Assembly: GCF_030816615.1 (NCBI RefSeq)
Contig: NZ_JAUSYD010000001.1
Coordinates: forward strand, 186,001-250,000
Origin: Streptomyces sp. B1I3
Lineage (GTDB): Bacteria > Actinomycetota > Actinomycetes > Streptomycetales > Streptomycetaceae
Length of the DNA stretch: 64,000 nt
Direction: 5' to 3'
The translations under genes and the position numbers were made by a program. Below are positions 31,962 through 42,882 of the stretch, piece after piece. Position 1 is the stretch's first letter, and the number at the start of each line of letters is the position of its first letter. The notes under the pieces were generated by a model that saw only the letters and a list, made by a program, of their open reading frames with translations, did not search any database and had not been told where the DNA came from.

Positions 31962-32411
31962 ATGCGTTACCACCTCGTCAGGACCGGCGCGATCACCACG
32001 TTGACCACACTCCTGATGACCGGTACCGCCGCCATGGGCGTCGCACACGCCCGGCCTGCTCAGCCCGCCGGTCTCTATGCCCCGTCGGCGCTCGTCCTCT
32101 CGGTCGGCGAGGGCAGTGGCAGTGCCACGTCGGTCACGGTCCAGCGCGCTGTCACCCTGAGCTGTGCGCCCCGCCCCAGCGGCACTCACCCCTCGCCCGC
32201 CGATGCGTGTGCGGAACTGCGCGCGGTGAACGGCGAGTTCGCCCAGTTGACCACACCGCTGCCGCAGGGAAGCTGCACACGCCAGTGGGACCCCGTTGTC
32301 CTCAATGCCACCGGTGTGTGGCAGGGCCGCAATGTCTCCTGGTCGGCCACCTTCGGCAACGCGTGTGAAATGCAGGCAAGTCTGTCCGCGGGACCGGTCT
32401 TCGCCTTCTGA
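31962..32411 (+). CDS. Subtilisin inhibitor-like protein (SSI family), secreted
   Basis: The 149-residue precursor has a signal peptide (ITTLTTLLMTGTAAMGVAHA) and a mature SSI domain with the four conserved cysteines (Cys68, 83, 105, 135), the reactive-site loop SCTRQWDPV and the ending CEMQASLSAGPVFAF. By alignment with Streptomyces subtilisin inhibitor (CPM-VYDPV) the scissile bond is Arg107-Gln108. A P1 Arg predicts inhibition of trypsin-like proteases as well as, or rather than, subtilisins. GAAGGAGA lies before the ATG, and a terminator follows at 32541. Confidence 0.95.
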   Translation: MRYHLVRTGAITTLTTLLMTGTAAMGVAHARPAQPAGLYAPSALVLSVGEGSGSATSVTVQRAVTLSCAPRPSGTHPSPADACAELRAVNGEFAQLTTPLPQGSCTRQWDPVVLNATGVWQGRNVSWSATFGNACEMQASLSAGPVFAF

Positions 32412-32540
32412 CCGAGCACTCCGCCGCGCGGTCGACACCCTGCCCCGGCCGGTCGGACCAACCCTGGCGCGCCTCGCCGTTCCGTTCCTGCTTTTCGCCC
32501 GACCGGCGGCCTGTGCGTAGGCAGCGAGGGCGTAGGAGTC

Positions 32541-32577
32541 GCTGACCCACCCGCCTGTAGGCGACGGGTGGGTCAGC
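32541..32577 (+). terminator. Intrinsic terminator of the SSI gene
   Basis: GCTGACCCACCCG and CGGGTGGGTCAGC are exact complements around an 11-base loop, 130 bp after the stop codon of the inhibitor gene. Confidence 0.8.
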
Positions 32578-33058
32578 CCGTGCTGGCGGCACAACCTGGT
32601 TGAACTCCCACGGCTGCTGGGAGATGCCCGAGCAGGCGTCGGCTCCCCCGCCGCTATGGGGCCGGTCACCGTCGACCGTCCAGAAGGTGAGCCGTGCGAC
32701 ACTTTCGTCCGACTACGCCGAAGACGCCCCGGGTTCTGTGCCGGCCACGACCAGCCATGATCGCCCGATTGCCGTGCGCGGCTGGATTTTCATCGCGCGT
32801 CCGCAAACCTCCGAGCCGGCCGTCGCGGGCGGCTCGGTCGGCAGGCAGGCAGCTGCGAGGGCCGGCCTCGCAGAAGTCGAGCCGGATTCCGGCAACGGGA
32901 AGCACACCTCTGCCGGATACACGCTGACGTACTCAGGTGTGTATGGATGAATGCGTCCAAGAGGACGGCGTGTCACTGCGGGGACGATGGGACCTGCGGG
33001 TCAACTCTTCGGCTGAGCGGCCTTTGGCCGGATGACCGTGATCGGGAGGTTGGGCCGC
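32578..33058. other. Gene-free 480-bp stretch
   Basis: No product recognised on either strand. It ends with GGGAGG at 33044-33049, the RBS of the next gene. Confidence 0.35.
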
Positions 33059-34048
33059 ATGCTCGTTCTCGGACGCTCGCAGGTCGAGACCCTGCTCAAG
33101 ATGGATGCGCTGATCGACGCCCTGGCCGCGGCGATGGCCGATTTGAGTGCGGGCCGTGCCTCGGCACCGGACCGTGTCGCCGCACGGGTGCCCGAGCGCG
33201 ACGGATTTCTGGCTGCCATGCCCGGCTTCGTACCGTCGGCCGGGGTACTCATGAGCAAGCTGGTCTCCCTTTTCCCGCACAACGCCGGAACGCTGCTGCC
33301 GACCCACCAAGCGCTGATCGTGGTGTTCGATCCGGACACCGGCAAGCCTGTGGCGCTGCTGGACGGTACGGCCATCACCGCGGCGCGGACCGGCGCCTGC
33401 TCCGCGCTGTCCGCACAGTTGCTGGCCCGTGAGGACGCCACCGTGCTGGCGGTCCTGGGTACAGGCGTACAGGCCCGGTCTCACGCTCGGGCGATGTGCC
33501 GGGTTCGCCCCATCACGCAGGTCCGGGTGGCAGGCCGAGATGTGGCGAAGGCGGCTGCCCTGGCCGAGGAACTGAAATCCGTGCTGGAGGCCGATGTCCG
33601 GGTGGCGTCCACCTACGCCGAGGCGCTTGACGGCGCGGATATTGCCGCTGCGACCACCCACGCCGTCGAACCCGTGGTCCGTCGCCCATGGCTGACACCG
33701 GGGGTGCACATCACCTCTGTGGGGTACAACCCGGCCGGACGCGAGGTCGACGCCGCCACGATCGCCTCGGCACTGGTGTGCGTCGAATCACGGCAGGCCG
33801 TACTCGCCCCGTTCCCCGCAGGCAGCAACGACCTACTGATCCCGATCCGCGACGGCCTCATCACGGCGGATCACGTACACGCCGAGCTGGGCGAACTCAT
33901 CACCGCCACCAGACCCGGACGCACCTCGCCGGATCAGATCACCCTCTACAAGTCGGTCGGCGTGGCAGTCCAGGATGCCGCCGCTGCGGCCCTTGTCGTC
34001 ACCGCCGCCCGAGAGCAGGCAATGGGCGAGGAGATCACGCTACGGTGA
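33059..34048 (+). CDS. Ornithine cyclodeaminase / mu-crystallin family protein
   Basis: The ATG at 33059 follows GGGAGG with a nine-base gap; an ATG at 33032 lacks an RBS. The 329-residue product contains the N-terminal oligomerisation part (LGRSQVETLLKMDALIDALA), LMSKLVSLFPHNAG and LPTHQALIVVFDPDTGKPVA, the substrate-binding LLDGTAITAARTGACSALSA, and a Rossmann domain with LAVLGTGVQARSHARAMCRV followed by VAGRDVAKAAAL. The family includes ornithine cyclodeaminase, alanine dehydrogenase and ketimine reductases; the catalytic Asp of true OCD should be in the GNDLL-like segment (here GSNDLLIPIRDG). It stands alone, so the amino acid used is open. Confidence 0.9.
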   Translation: MLVLGRSQVETLLKMDALIDALAAAMADLSAGRASAPDRVAARVPERDGFLAAMPGFVPSAGVLMSKLVSLFPHNAGTLLPTHQALIVVFDPDTGKPVALLDGTAITAARTGACSALSAQLLAREDATVLAVLGTGVQARSHARAMCRVRPITQVRVAGRDVAKAAALAEELKSVLEADVRVASTYAEALDGADIAAATTHAVEPVVRRPWLTPGVHITSVGYNPAGREVDAATIASALVCVESRQAVLAPFPAGSNDLLIPIRDGLITADHVHAELGELITATRPGRTSPDQITLYKSVGVAVQDAAAAALVVTAAREQAMGEEITLR

Positions 34049-34520
34049 TGCCGGAGTTCGGAGTGCCTGATCCCCCACCCTTGCCGTCGCCAGCAGCCAG
34101 AGGCGGCGGCGGTCCGAATGGAGCGCCCGGCGTGAAGTGAAAGAGGACACCGCAGGGCGCGGCAAGCCGCACGACTACGAGCCAGGCGACTCCCGCTGTC
34201 CCCTACCGGCAACCGCACATCTCCGCGGACGATCTCATGACCGCCGCCCAGGACCCTGTTCGGCGAGGACATCCGCGGGAGGCAAGAGGGGGCACGCCTT
34301 ATCCTCCATGGCTCCCGGGACGGCATCCCCACATCTCCCGGAAGCCGTGGCACCACAAGCCGATCCGGCCCACCCGCTCGCGGTCAGCGTGATACCGCGC
34401 TTGAACCCTTCGAACGGTAACGGCGCCAACTGATACGTCTCGCGTCAACGCAAAAAGGGCGGGTGTCCCCACTTCGGAGCCGGTCTCCCCCACTTGGCTG
34501 AGCGTTTCGGGACGAGACTG
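34049..34520. other. Gene-free 470-bp stretch
   Basis: Nothing recognisable; lies between two convergent genes. No clear terminator hairpin was found. Confidence 0.35.
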
Positions 34521-35180
34521 TTATGGCCGAGACAGTGGTGTGGAGCGCGCGATGCGGAATCCAACGTCGTCGATCCGGAAGGTCGGGTGGCTCCGCCGTC
34601 GCACCGACGCCCGGCAGCTCCAGTGCTCGTCGGCCCATCCACCACCGCGGAGCACCCGGTAGGTGCCATACACCTCGGCGTCGTAGACGTCCCAACACCA
34701 GTCCCACACATTGCCCAGCATGTCGTACAGGCCCCATGCGTTGGGCAGCCTGCCGCCGACAGCACGAATTCGCCCTTCAGAGTTGCCTTGGTACCAGGCG
34801 ACCTCGTCGAGTTGGCCGTACCGCGCGCCGGTGCTCCCCGCACGACAGGCGTACTCCCATTCGGCCTCGGTCGGCAGCCGGTACCCGTCTGCGGAAGTGT
34901 CCCATTCGGCTGTCTCGTCGGCGAAGCACAGGTCATACACGGGCGTCAGCCGTTCGCGCCGGGACAAGGCGTTACAGAACTGGACCGCGTCCCACCACGA
35001 GACTCCCTCAACCGGCAGCCGCTCGCCTTGGGTGCTACTCGGCCGTCGGCCGGTGATCAGTGCGTACCAAGACTGAGTGACCGGGAATGCCGACATCTGA
35101 AACGGTGCGACCTCGACCGGCCAACTGCTCTGCGTCCGCCGGTCCGACAGCGTCAGCCGTCCCCCTGGGACGGCGACCAT
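34521..35180 (-). CDS. SUMF1/EgtB-type formylglycine-generating-enzyme-like protein
   Basis: ATG 35180 (MVAVPGGRLTLSDRRTQ) was chosen because the family domain starts there and a G/A-rich RBS (GGGGGAAG) precedes it; longer starts to 35339 are open. The 219-residue domain has VTQSWYALITGRRPS, LPVEGVSWWDAVQFCNALSR, YRLPTEAEWEYACRAGSTG, NAWGLYDMLGNVWDWCWDVY and RVLRGGGWADEHWSCRASVR. This is a complete FGE-sulfatase fold. The two copper-binding cysteines of true FGE (in the GGSxLCxxSYC region) are not both present: GGGWADEHWSC keeps one Cys at most. It is probably not a sulfatase activator; no sulfatase gene is near. Confidence 0.9.
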   Translation of the reverse strand: MVAVPGGRLTLSDRRTQSSWPVEVAPFQMSAFPVTQSWYALITGRRPSSTQGERLPVEGVSWWDAVQFCNALSRRERLTPVYDLCFADETAEWDTSADGYRLPTEAEWEYACRAGSTGARYGQLDEVAWYQGNSEGRIRAVGGRLPNAWGLYDMLGNVWDWCWDVYDAEVYGTYRVLRGGGWADEHWSCRASVRRRSHPTFRIDDVGFRIARSTPLSRP

Positions 35181-35534
35181 CTCGTTTTCTTCCCCCGCGT
35201 CCACAATGGCCCACCCTACCGGCGTTTCCCCCCGCTCTGCCGCTCTCTGTGAGGAACCCGAGGAGGCAGCGGAGCAGTTGTCGGACCAGCGCCGGCACCT
35301 CCGTCCGCTCAGCGGTGGGGCCAGATCAACTTCATCCATCGCAAACCACTTGTCGTCCGCGCAAGGAAGCGCGCACAAACAGCAAACAGCACGCTCTTCT
35401 CGTGGATGGACAATGCGTGCTCCCGTTCCTGCCCCGGCTGCGCTCACGCCGACCGATGAGAACTCCCCCATCCTGCGGGCCCTGCCCGATGGCGAAGCAG
35501 GCACTGGATCTCCAACCCGCCAGCCGACTTACCG
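35181..35534. other. Region upstream of the SUMF1 gene
   Basis: The reverse strand remains open for over 100 codons above the chosen start, but that part (for example DNCSAASSGSSQRAAERGET) has no domain similarity. It may be leader or an N-terminal extension. Confidence 0.3.
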
Positions 35535-35728
35535 GCCCGGGATTTGGTCCACCTCACGAGGCTGCGTTGGCGCATCAGGTACGACTACCACGAACTGAAG
35601 ACCACCCTCGGACTCGACCACTCCGAGGGTCGCTCATTCACGGTCGGCACCGCCCCGTCACCCTCGTCGCCGCCGCCCAACTTCCTGACGGCACAGCGGT
35701 CCTGCTCAAAAGTACACGTCAGGGCTGA
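35535..35728 (+). mobile_element. IS701-family transposase C-terminal remnant, frameshifted
   Basis: The plus strand encodes DLVHLTRLRWRIRYDYHELK, TTLGLDHSEGRSF, then in another frame HGRHRPVTLVAAAQ. This matches the end of IS701-type DDE transposases (LxxLAKLRWRIExDYRELKxxLGLDHFEGRSxxGWHHHVTLVxAAxxFL). The N-terminal two thirds are missing. Confidence 0.7.
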
Positions 35729-38014
<2,286 letters not shown>

Positions 38015-38120
38015 CCCGCCTGCTCCACGGTGTTCGGGATGTGGTTCGGTTAGCCGACGCTCGGACGAGCGGTCAACGGCGCCGGCAAGTCAACCAGCTG
38101 ACCGACACTCACCACCTTGA

Positions 38121-38150
38121 GGGACCCCAGCCCTGCGTGGCTGGGGTCCC
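38121..38150 (+). terminator. Intrinsic terminator of the arabinofuranosidase gene
   Basis: GGGACCCCAGCC and GGCTGGGGTCCC are exact 12-bp complements around the loop CTGCGT, about 105 bp after the stop codon. Confidence 0.85.
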
Positions 38151-38236
38151 GGTCATGCTGCGGAAAACGAGTGTGTTGTCCGTTCGTCACGGCCTACGCT
38201 CGCTGACCCGTGTACGACATGACGGGAGGTCTTGCC

Positions 38237-38841
38237 ATGAGCGTGAACAGCGACGATGGCCCTGCATCGCTGGGACAGCTGCCCGGCTACTTCTTCCGGC
38301 CGTATCGCGGAGACGAAGACCGCGGTGCGATGACCAGCGTTCGCCTGGGCTGTGCAGGACGGGATGGGATCGAATCGACCATCACTCGGTCGTGGAGCAA
38401 CTCCCGACGGCAGCCGGGATCGCCGAAGCCTCAGCCGAGCTGGTCAATCCGTCCGCCAGCCAGGTCTTGGTGGAGCACAATGCTCGCGTCATCGGTTACT
38501 CCACGATCAGGTGGTGGCCGGAGCGGAACGGGACATGGCTCTACCTGCACCGTGGCTCCCTGTTGCCCGAGCACCGCGGCAAGGGCGTCGGTTCAGGGAT
38601 GCTCAGTCGGGCCGAGAACCGTATCCGCCGGCACGTGCAGCAGCACGGAACCGCGGAGACGCCCGTGCTCGGCGCGAACGCCATGGCCTCCGAGGATGAT
38701 GCAACGGGCCTGCTGCTTGAAGCCGGGTACCGGCGTGTCTTCAGCCTGGTGGAACTTGAACTGGCCGATCTCCGACGGCTACCCGGGCACAACGGTCATC
38801 TGGCGGTCGGCATCGGAGCGGGTGCTGTCAAGCCCACGTGA
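38237..38841 (+). pseudogene. GNAT acetyltransferase disrupted by a 5-bp tandem duplication
   Basis: The start (ATG 38237 after GGGAGG) leads into YFFRPYRGDEDRGAMTSVRL and GCAGRDGI, the first part of a mycothiol-synthase-like GNAT. At 38369-38378 the pentamer ATCGA is present twice in a row and the frame is lost. Removing one copy restores DGIDHHSVVEQLPTAAGIAE and joins the downstream frame (VIGYSTIRWWPERNG, TWLYLHRGSLLPEHRGKGVG with the acetyl-CoA loop, LLLEAGYRRVFSLVELEL) to the stop at 38841. The gene is otherwise complete (about 200 residues), so the mutation is recent, is a phase-variable site, or is a sequencing error. Confidence 0.85.
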
Positions 38842-39003
38842 CAACCCGGCAGACGATCACCCTCGTCGCGTACTGGAGGCATGGCCAGTGCTGTGACCAC
38901 ATAGGGGGACCGCGTCCGAGTTCCGTCTGCCGGCTCTGCGGGGGCGGCGCCAGTCCTGCGACCATCATGACGAAGACGGAAGACGCCGCAGAGGGGGAGC
39001 AGG

Positions 39004-39753
39004 ATGATTTCTGAGCCGGAGATGGCGGGAGAGCTCGAAGGGGTGGCAACCCGTGAGGTCATGGGCGGCTTCGACCGAGAGTTGGTGCGGGACGCTCGTC
39101 CGCAAAGGCCGTGGCTGTGGGCGGCGGGCGGGGTGGTGACGGCGTCGGCTCTCTGGGCGGCGGCGCTGTTCCTCTACGGAGGAGGTGACCCGAAGCCGGA
39201 CATGCATGGGTACCGGTTGGACCAAGACCCCTGCCCCTCCCTACGCCTGAAGTCGATCGGGGCGGCGATCGCACCGAGAGAGCCCACCGCCAAGGTCGAA
39301 TCACGGTTGTTGCACCATGCCGTCCTCGATCGGATCTCGTGCTTCATTCCTCTTCGCCCCCGGGTCGCGGCGGAGCGGGCGGGGGACGGCTGGTCCATCG
39401 ACTACACCGTCGGAATCACGGTGGCGCTGCACAAGAAGACCGACCCCGGCGCCGAATTCGAGGCGCTGCGACGGGTGACTGATCTCGGCGTCGACCCCGA
39501 AGCAAAGCTGGAGACGGTTCCGGACCTCGGCGACGTGGCGTATCTACTGTCCCGGGATGACGGAAACTCTGAACTGCGGGTACTGGAGGGCGGAGCGGTG
39601 TTCTCGCTGAACCTTTCCGCTTTCACGCAATACCAGAGCGACGAGCACACCGTGGACGAGGCCGGTGATGGACCGGACACCCCAGACGTGTCCCCCTACC
39701 GGTCGGCCATGATCAGCGATATGCGTGATCTCATGGCAGGCCTCAAGCACTGA
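39004..39753 (+). CDS. Hypothetical membrane-anchored protein, 249 aa
   Basis: The N-terminal 40 residues are cytoplasmic and polar, followed by one membrane helix (PWLWAAGGVVTASALWAAAL, about 36-56) and a roughly 190-residue outer domain with two conserved-looking Cys (DPCPSL, ISCFIPL). The pattern HGYRLDQDPCPSLRLKSIGA resembles DUF3558-like or sensor-type extracytoplasmic domains of Streptomyces, but no firm family can be given. GGGGGAG precedes the ATG. It stands alone. Confidence 0.8.
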   Translation: MISEPEMAGELEGVATREVMGGFDRELVRDARPQRPWLWAAGGVVTASALWAAALFLYGGGDPKPDMHGYRLDQDPCPSLRLKSIGAAIAPREPTAKVESRLLHHAVLDRISCFIPLRPRVAAERAGDGWSIDYTVGITVALHKKTDPGAEFEALRRVTDLGVDPEAKLETVPDLGDVAYLLSRDDGNSELRVLEGGAVFSLNLSAFTQYQSDEHTVDEAGDGPDTPDVSPYRSAMISDMRDLMAGLKH

Positions 39754-40425
39754 GCTCGAATTCCGGACCGGCGACCGTGGACCGGTATGTCACCAGACCC
39801 TGTGATCATTAACGGTCACCGCAGTGTCCGACGCGAGGGCGCGCCTGGTCGGCCTCCTGCGACACGGCGTCGCTGTTTTTCCGAGCGGTCGCGGCGAGCG
39901 GCCAAGGGAAAGCCCCGGCAGGTCCAGGTGGGCCGGCCGGGGTAGCACCAGGTGTGTTGTGGTCCAGGGCGGTCGCCCTTCGACGGAAGGCTCCACCGGG
40001 CTTGAGCCGAACCATCTTCCCCATGGGCGATAGGCAAGGCCCGGGACGCTGTCCGCCTCAGACGAAGATGAACGATCGCCTGCTCATGTCCATTCCCCGG
40101 GCCCGTCGGGCGACGGACCGCTCGAAGAACGGCTGCGAACCTCGCCGCTAACCACGCCGACCCTCCGGGGCACCGTGCGAGCTTGTAGGCGTTGACGCCT
40201 CCCGGCGGATGACCGGGCACGACGACCGGGCCGATGCCGACATGATCGAGAACGGCGACAGCCGTGTTCACTGCGCTGTCCCGCCTCTGATGGCCGTCGT
40301 TGAGCAGCACCTGTACCTTTCGCGCCTGGCACCACCGGTTCAGCAGTTCATCGACCCCGCTGAGCGCCAGGCTCGGAGGGAACAGCACCACGCACCCCGC
40401 GGACACCGCCGGGAAGCGCGCCGCC
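39754..40425. other. Gene-free 670-bp stretch
   Basis: On the reverse strand about 40165-40400 encodes CVVLFPPSLALSGVDELLNR, VQVLLNDGHQRRDSAVNTAV and AVLDHVGIGPVVVPGHPPGG, which has a protein-like pattern, but no family, start or RBS could be assigned; it may be a decayed gene. The rest holds nothing recognisable. Confidence 0.35.
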
Positions 40426-41679
40426 CTATCCCTTACCGAAGGCGATCAGGGCGCCCTCGGCGCCAGGAACGAACAACCGGGCCTTGGACGTGGCGATGCC
40501 AGGGACGACGAAACCGCGCCAGTCGTCCTCGGCGATGATGTTCGACGTCGGAAGGGGCGCGGGGTAACGCCGGTACGACCAGGCGGCCTTGCCGGTCTTC
40601 TGGTCGAGTACCACGAGACGTCCGTCGGCGTCCTCCACGTACACGTAGCCGTTGGCCACGAGGCGTACGGTGGCCGCATTCACAGAGCTGGTGTAGGTCC
40701 AAGCAGCCTTGTACGTGCTGGTGCTCAGTGCCCTGACCTTGCCGTGGTAAGCGACGTACACGCGGCCCGGGCCGAAGACCGGAGTCGCGTCCGCATGCAG
40801 CGTCCGCACGGCCGCACCAGTCTTCTGGTCATAGGCGGTGACCGTCTCGTCGTCGCTGTCACTGTTGCGCATCCAGGCCGCGCCCGCTCCCAGCACAACC
40901 GGGTTGCCGTAGGCGCCCGAGAGGTTGGGCACCTCGAAGCGGCCCAGTTCGGCACCGGTCTTGAGGTCGAGGCGGTGCCAGGCGATGTCGTCGAAGCCGA
41001 TCCACACACCCGAGGCGTCGACGACGGTCGGGGCCCAGGCGTATTCCGAGAGGGAGGCAGCCCACACCTGGGCGCCTGTGTCGGCCCGCAGCGCCAGTGC
41101 CGTGCCACGGCCGTCCTGCAGGTAGAGCAGTCCGTCGTACCAGACGGGCGGGTACTGCATGGACGCCGAGCCAACGCCTACCGACCATTTCTGCCGTCCG
41201 GTGGCCGGGTCCCACGCGGCGATCGTGCCGCGCGACGTCTGCGTGTAGAGCAGACCGCCCCCGTACGACACACCGGCCTGGGGTTCGTTCTGCTCCAGGG
41301 AGACGGCTGGCCACAGGTCCTTGCCGGTGGCGGCCTGGAGCCCGACGAGCATCATGCGAGGGCCGCCCTCGGTGCCGTCGTCCGCGTTGACGACGGCGTA
41401 CACCTTGTCGCCGACCGCGACGGGCGCCGAGACGACCGTCCCGAAATCCCGGGACCACAGCTTCTTGTAGGGCGGGGCCGCCGTGGCCCCCGCGACGAAG
41501 CTGTCCGCCCGGCTGTCGGCGCGGTAGCCGAGCGTCGCGTCCGCCAACTCGGCCACCGTGGCGGCCCGCCCGGGCACCGGATCCGCCGCCTGTGGCGAAC
41601 CGGTGAAGGCCAGCAGCGTGACGGCGGCGACACAGACGACGCCAAGTCTCGTACGTGATAAGCGTGTTGTTGCCCGCAA
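40426..41679 (-). CDS. Secreted PQQ-like beta-propeller repeat protein
   Basis: The best start is a TTG at 41679 with GGGGG seven bases upstream. The 417-residue product has a signal peptide (RLGVVCVAAVTLLAFTGSPQ, cleavage near QAA) and a series of PQQ-like blades, each with the A-x-D-x-x-T-G-x-x-x-W signature: LQAATGKDLWPA, WDPATGRQKWSV, LRADTGAQVWAA, LDLKTGAELGRF, YDQKTGAAVRTL, LDQKTGKAAWSY. No catalytic residues of quinoprotein dehydrogenases are visible, so it is probably a binding or scaffold protein outside the membrane, comparable in fold to BamB. It stands alone. Confidence 0.88.
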   Translation of the reverse strand: MRATTRLSRTRLGVVCVAAVTLLAFTGSPQAADPVPGRAATVAELADATLGYRADSRADSFVAGATAAPPYKKLWSRDFGTVVSAPVAVGDKVYAVVNADDGTEGGPRMMLVGLQAATGKDLWPAVSLEQNEPQAGVSYGGGLLYTQTSRGTIAAWDPATGRQKWSVGVGSASMQYPPVWYDGLLYLQDGRGTALALRADTGAQVWAASLSEYAWAPTVVDASGVWIGFDDIAWHRLDLKTGAELGRFEVPNLSGAYGNPVVLGAGAAWMRNSDSDDETVTAYDQKTGAAVRTLHADATPVFGPGRVYVAYHGKVRALSTSTYKAAWTYTSSVNAATVRLVANGYVYVEDADGRLVVLDQKTGKAAWSYRRYPAPLPTSNIIAEDDWRGFVVPGIATSKARLFVPGAEGALIAFGKG

Positions 41680-42122
41680 CGTGGTACCCCCAGTCGGAAG
41701 TCATCCGGTCAGGACGACCACGACCCACTACCCCCGCAGAATCGTCACATGCGTCGGAAACGGCCACGCGGAGCGCGCGCCCGGCGCAGCAGTCGGGGTT
41801 CACGCAGCCGGCGTCTTCGGGATGGGCGCAAGAGCCCGGCGCAGGGCAGGTCACCGGTTGTGTTCGAGGCCGCTGGGCGGCCGGGCGTGTGCCCGGAGCG
41901 GGCCCTGGATGCGAGGGGCGCTGCTGGGTTGTCTCGGCGTGATCGTCGGCCCCTTGGAACACCTCGTTCTGTCTGGCCCTCGCCACGCTGTGGGCCCGGA
42001 TACAGGCTCGTCGACAAGAGAGAGCCAAAAAGACTGGCGGAGATGTCGAGAAACCGTGGCCGGCTCCGTCCCTGCTGTGAACGCGACCACAAGGGGTCGC
42101 GCCACCACCGAGGAGAACCACG
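41680..42122. other. Gene-free stretch between divergent genes
   Basis: It separates the divergent propeller and YciI genes and should contain both promoters. No regulatory repeat stands out. GAGGAG precedes the ATG at 42123. Confidence 0.35.
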
Positions 42123-42530
42123 ATGGCCAAGTACTTGCTGCTCAAGCACTACCGTGGGGCCCCGGCTGCGGTGAACGACGTGCGGATGGACCGGTGGACG
42201 CCGCAGGAGATCTCGGCGCACATGCAGTACATGCACGACTTCGCGGCCCGGCTCGAGGGCACCGGCGAGTTCGTCGACGCTCAGGCGCTCGCCCCCGAGG
42301 GGGCGTGGGTGAGGTACGACGGTGAGGGGCGCCCGCCGGTCACCGACGGCCCGTTCGCCGAGACCAAGGACCTCATCGCCGGCTGGATGGTGATCGACGT
42401 CGACGACTACGAGCGCGCCGTCGAGCTGGCCGGAGAGCTCTCGGCCGCCCCCGGAGCAGGCGGGAAGCCGATCCACGAGTGGCTCGAGGTGCGCCCGTTC
42501 CTGTCCGCGCCGCCCACCGTCACGGAGTGA
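42123..42530 (+). CDS. YciI family (DGPF domain) protein
   Basis: The 135-residue protein has the ferredoxin-like DGPF fold: MAKYLLLKHYRG, MQYMHDFAARLEGTGEFVDA, and the signature VTDGPFAETKDLIAGWMVID with VDDYERAVELAGELS. DGPF genes are typically followed by an ECF sigma factor gene (ECF41/ECF42-like groups) and are thought to act in the same pathway. That is the case here: the stop overlaps the GTG of a sigma factor gene, but that gene is truncated. Confidence 0.92.
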   Translation: MAKYLLLKHYRGAPAAVNDVRMDRWTPQEISAHMQYMHDFAARLEGTGEFVDAQALAPEGAWVRYDGEGRPPVTDGPFAETKDLIAGWMVIDVDDYERAVELAGELSAAPGAGGKPIHEWLEVRPFLSAPPTVTE

Positions 42531-42796
42531 AGTCCGAGGTGAACGAGGTTCTGCTGAGGAGACTCACGCCGAGCGTCCTCGCCATCCTCGTCCGCCGCGG
42601 AGCCGACTTCGCGGCGGCCGAGGACGCGGTGCAGGACGCGCTGGTCGAGGCGGTCCACATCCGGCCCGCAGTCCAGGACGCGGAGTCCGCCGCCCTCTGC
42701 CGACCTCCCCACAGGGGTGGACATCCTGCTCGGACCGGCTTCGGCTGCCCCTGCAGAGAAGTCGCGACGACAGTCTCGGGCGCGGAGGCGAGATGA
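42527..42796 (+). pseudogene. ECF sigma factor, truncated after region 2
   Basis: GTG 42527 overlaps the preceding stop (GTGA). The frame gives VKSEVNEVLLRRLTPSVLAI, LVRRGADFAAAEDAVQDALV and EAVHIRP, the N-terminus of sigma region 2 of DGPF-linked ECF factors (ILVRRGADFAAAEDAVQDALVEAVRxWP). After about residue 48 the similarity ends abruptly and a stop comes at residue 90. Region 4 is absent, so a functional sigma factor cannot be made. Confidence 0.8.
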
Positions 42797-42882
42797 ACCG
42801 CCTGTCACCGCCCGCCCGAATCGGCGTCGATGGTGGTGGCCGCCGCCTCTCCGTGTGGATCGTCGGTCAGAGACATGAGCGA

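Noticed and set aside
40300..41658. 452-codon plus-strand frame opposite the PQQ-like propeller gene
   Set aside because: Antisense shadow; the reverse strand shows six PQQ blade motifs and a signal peptide.
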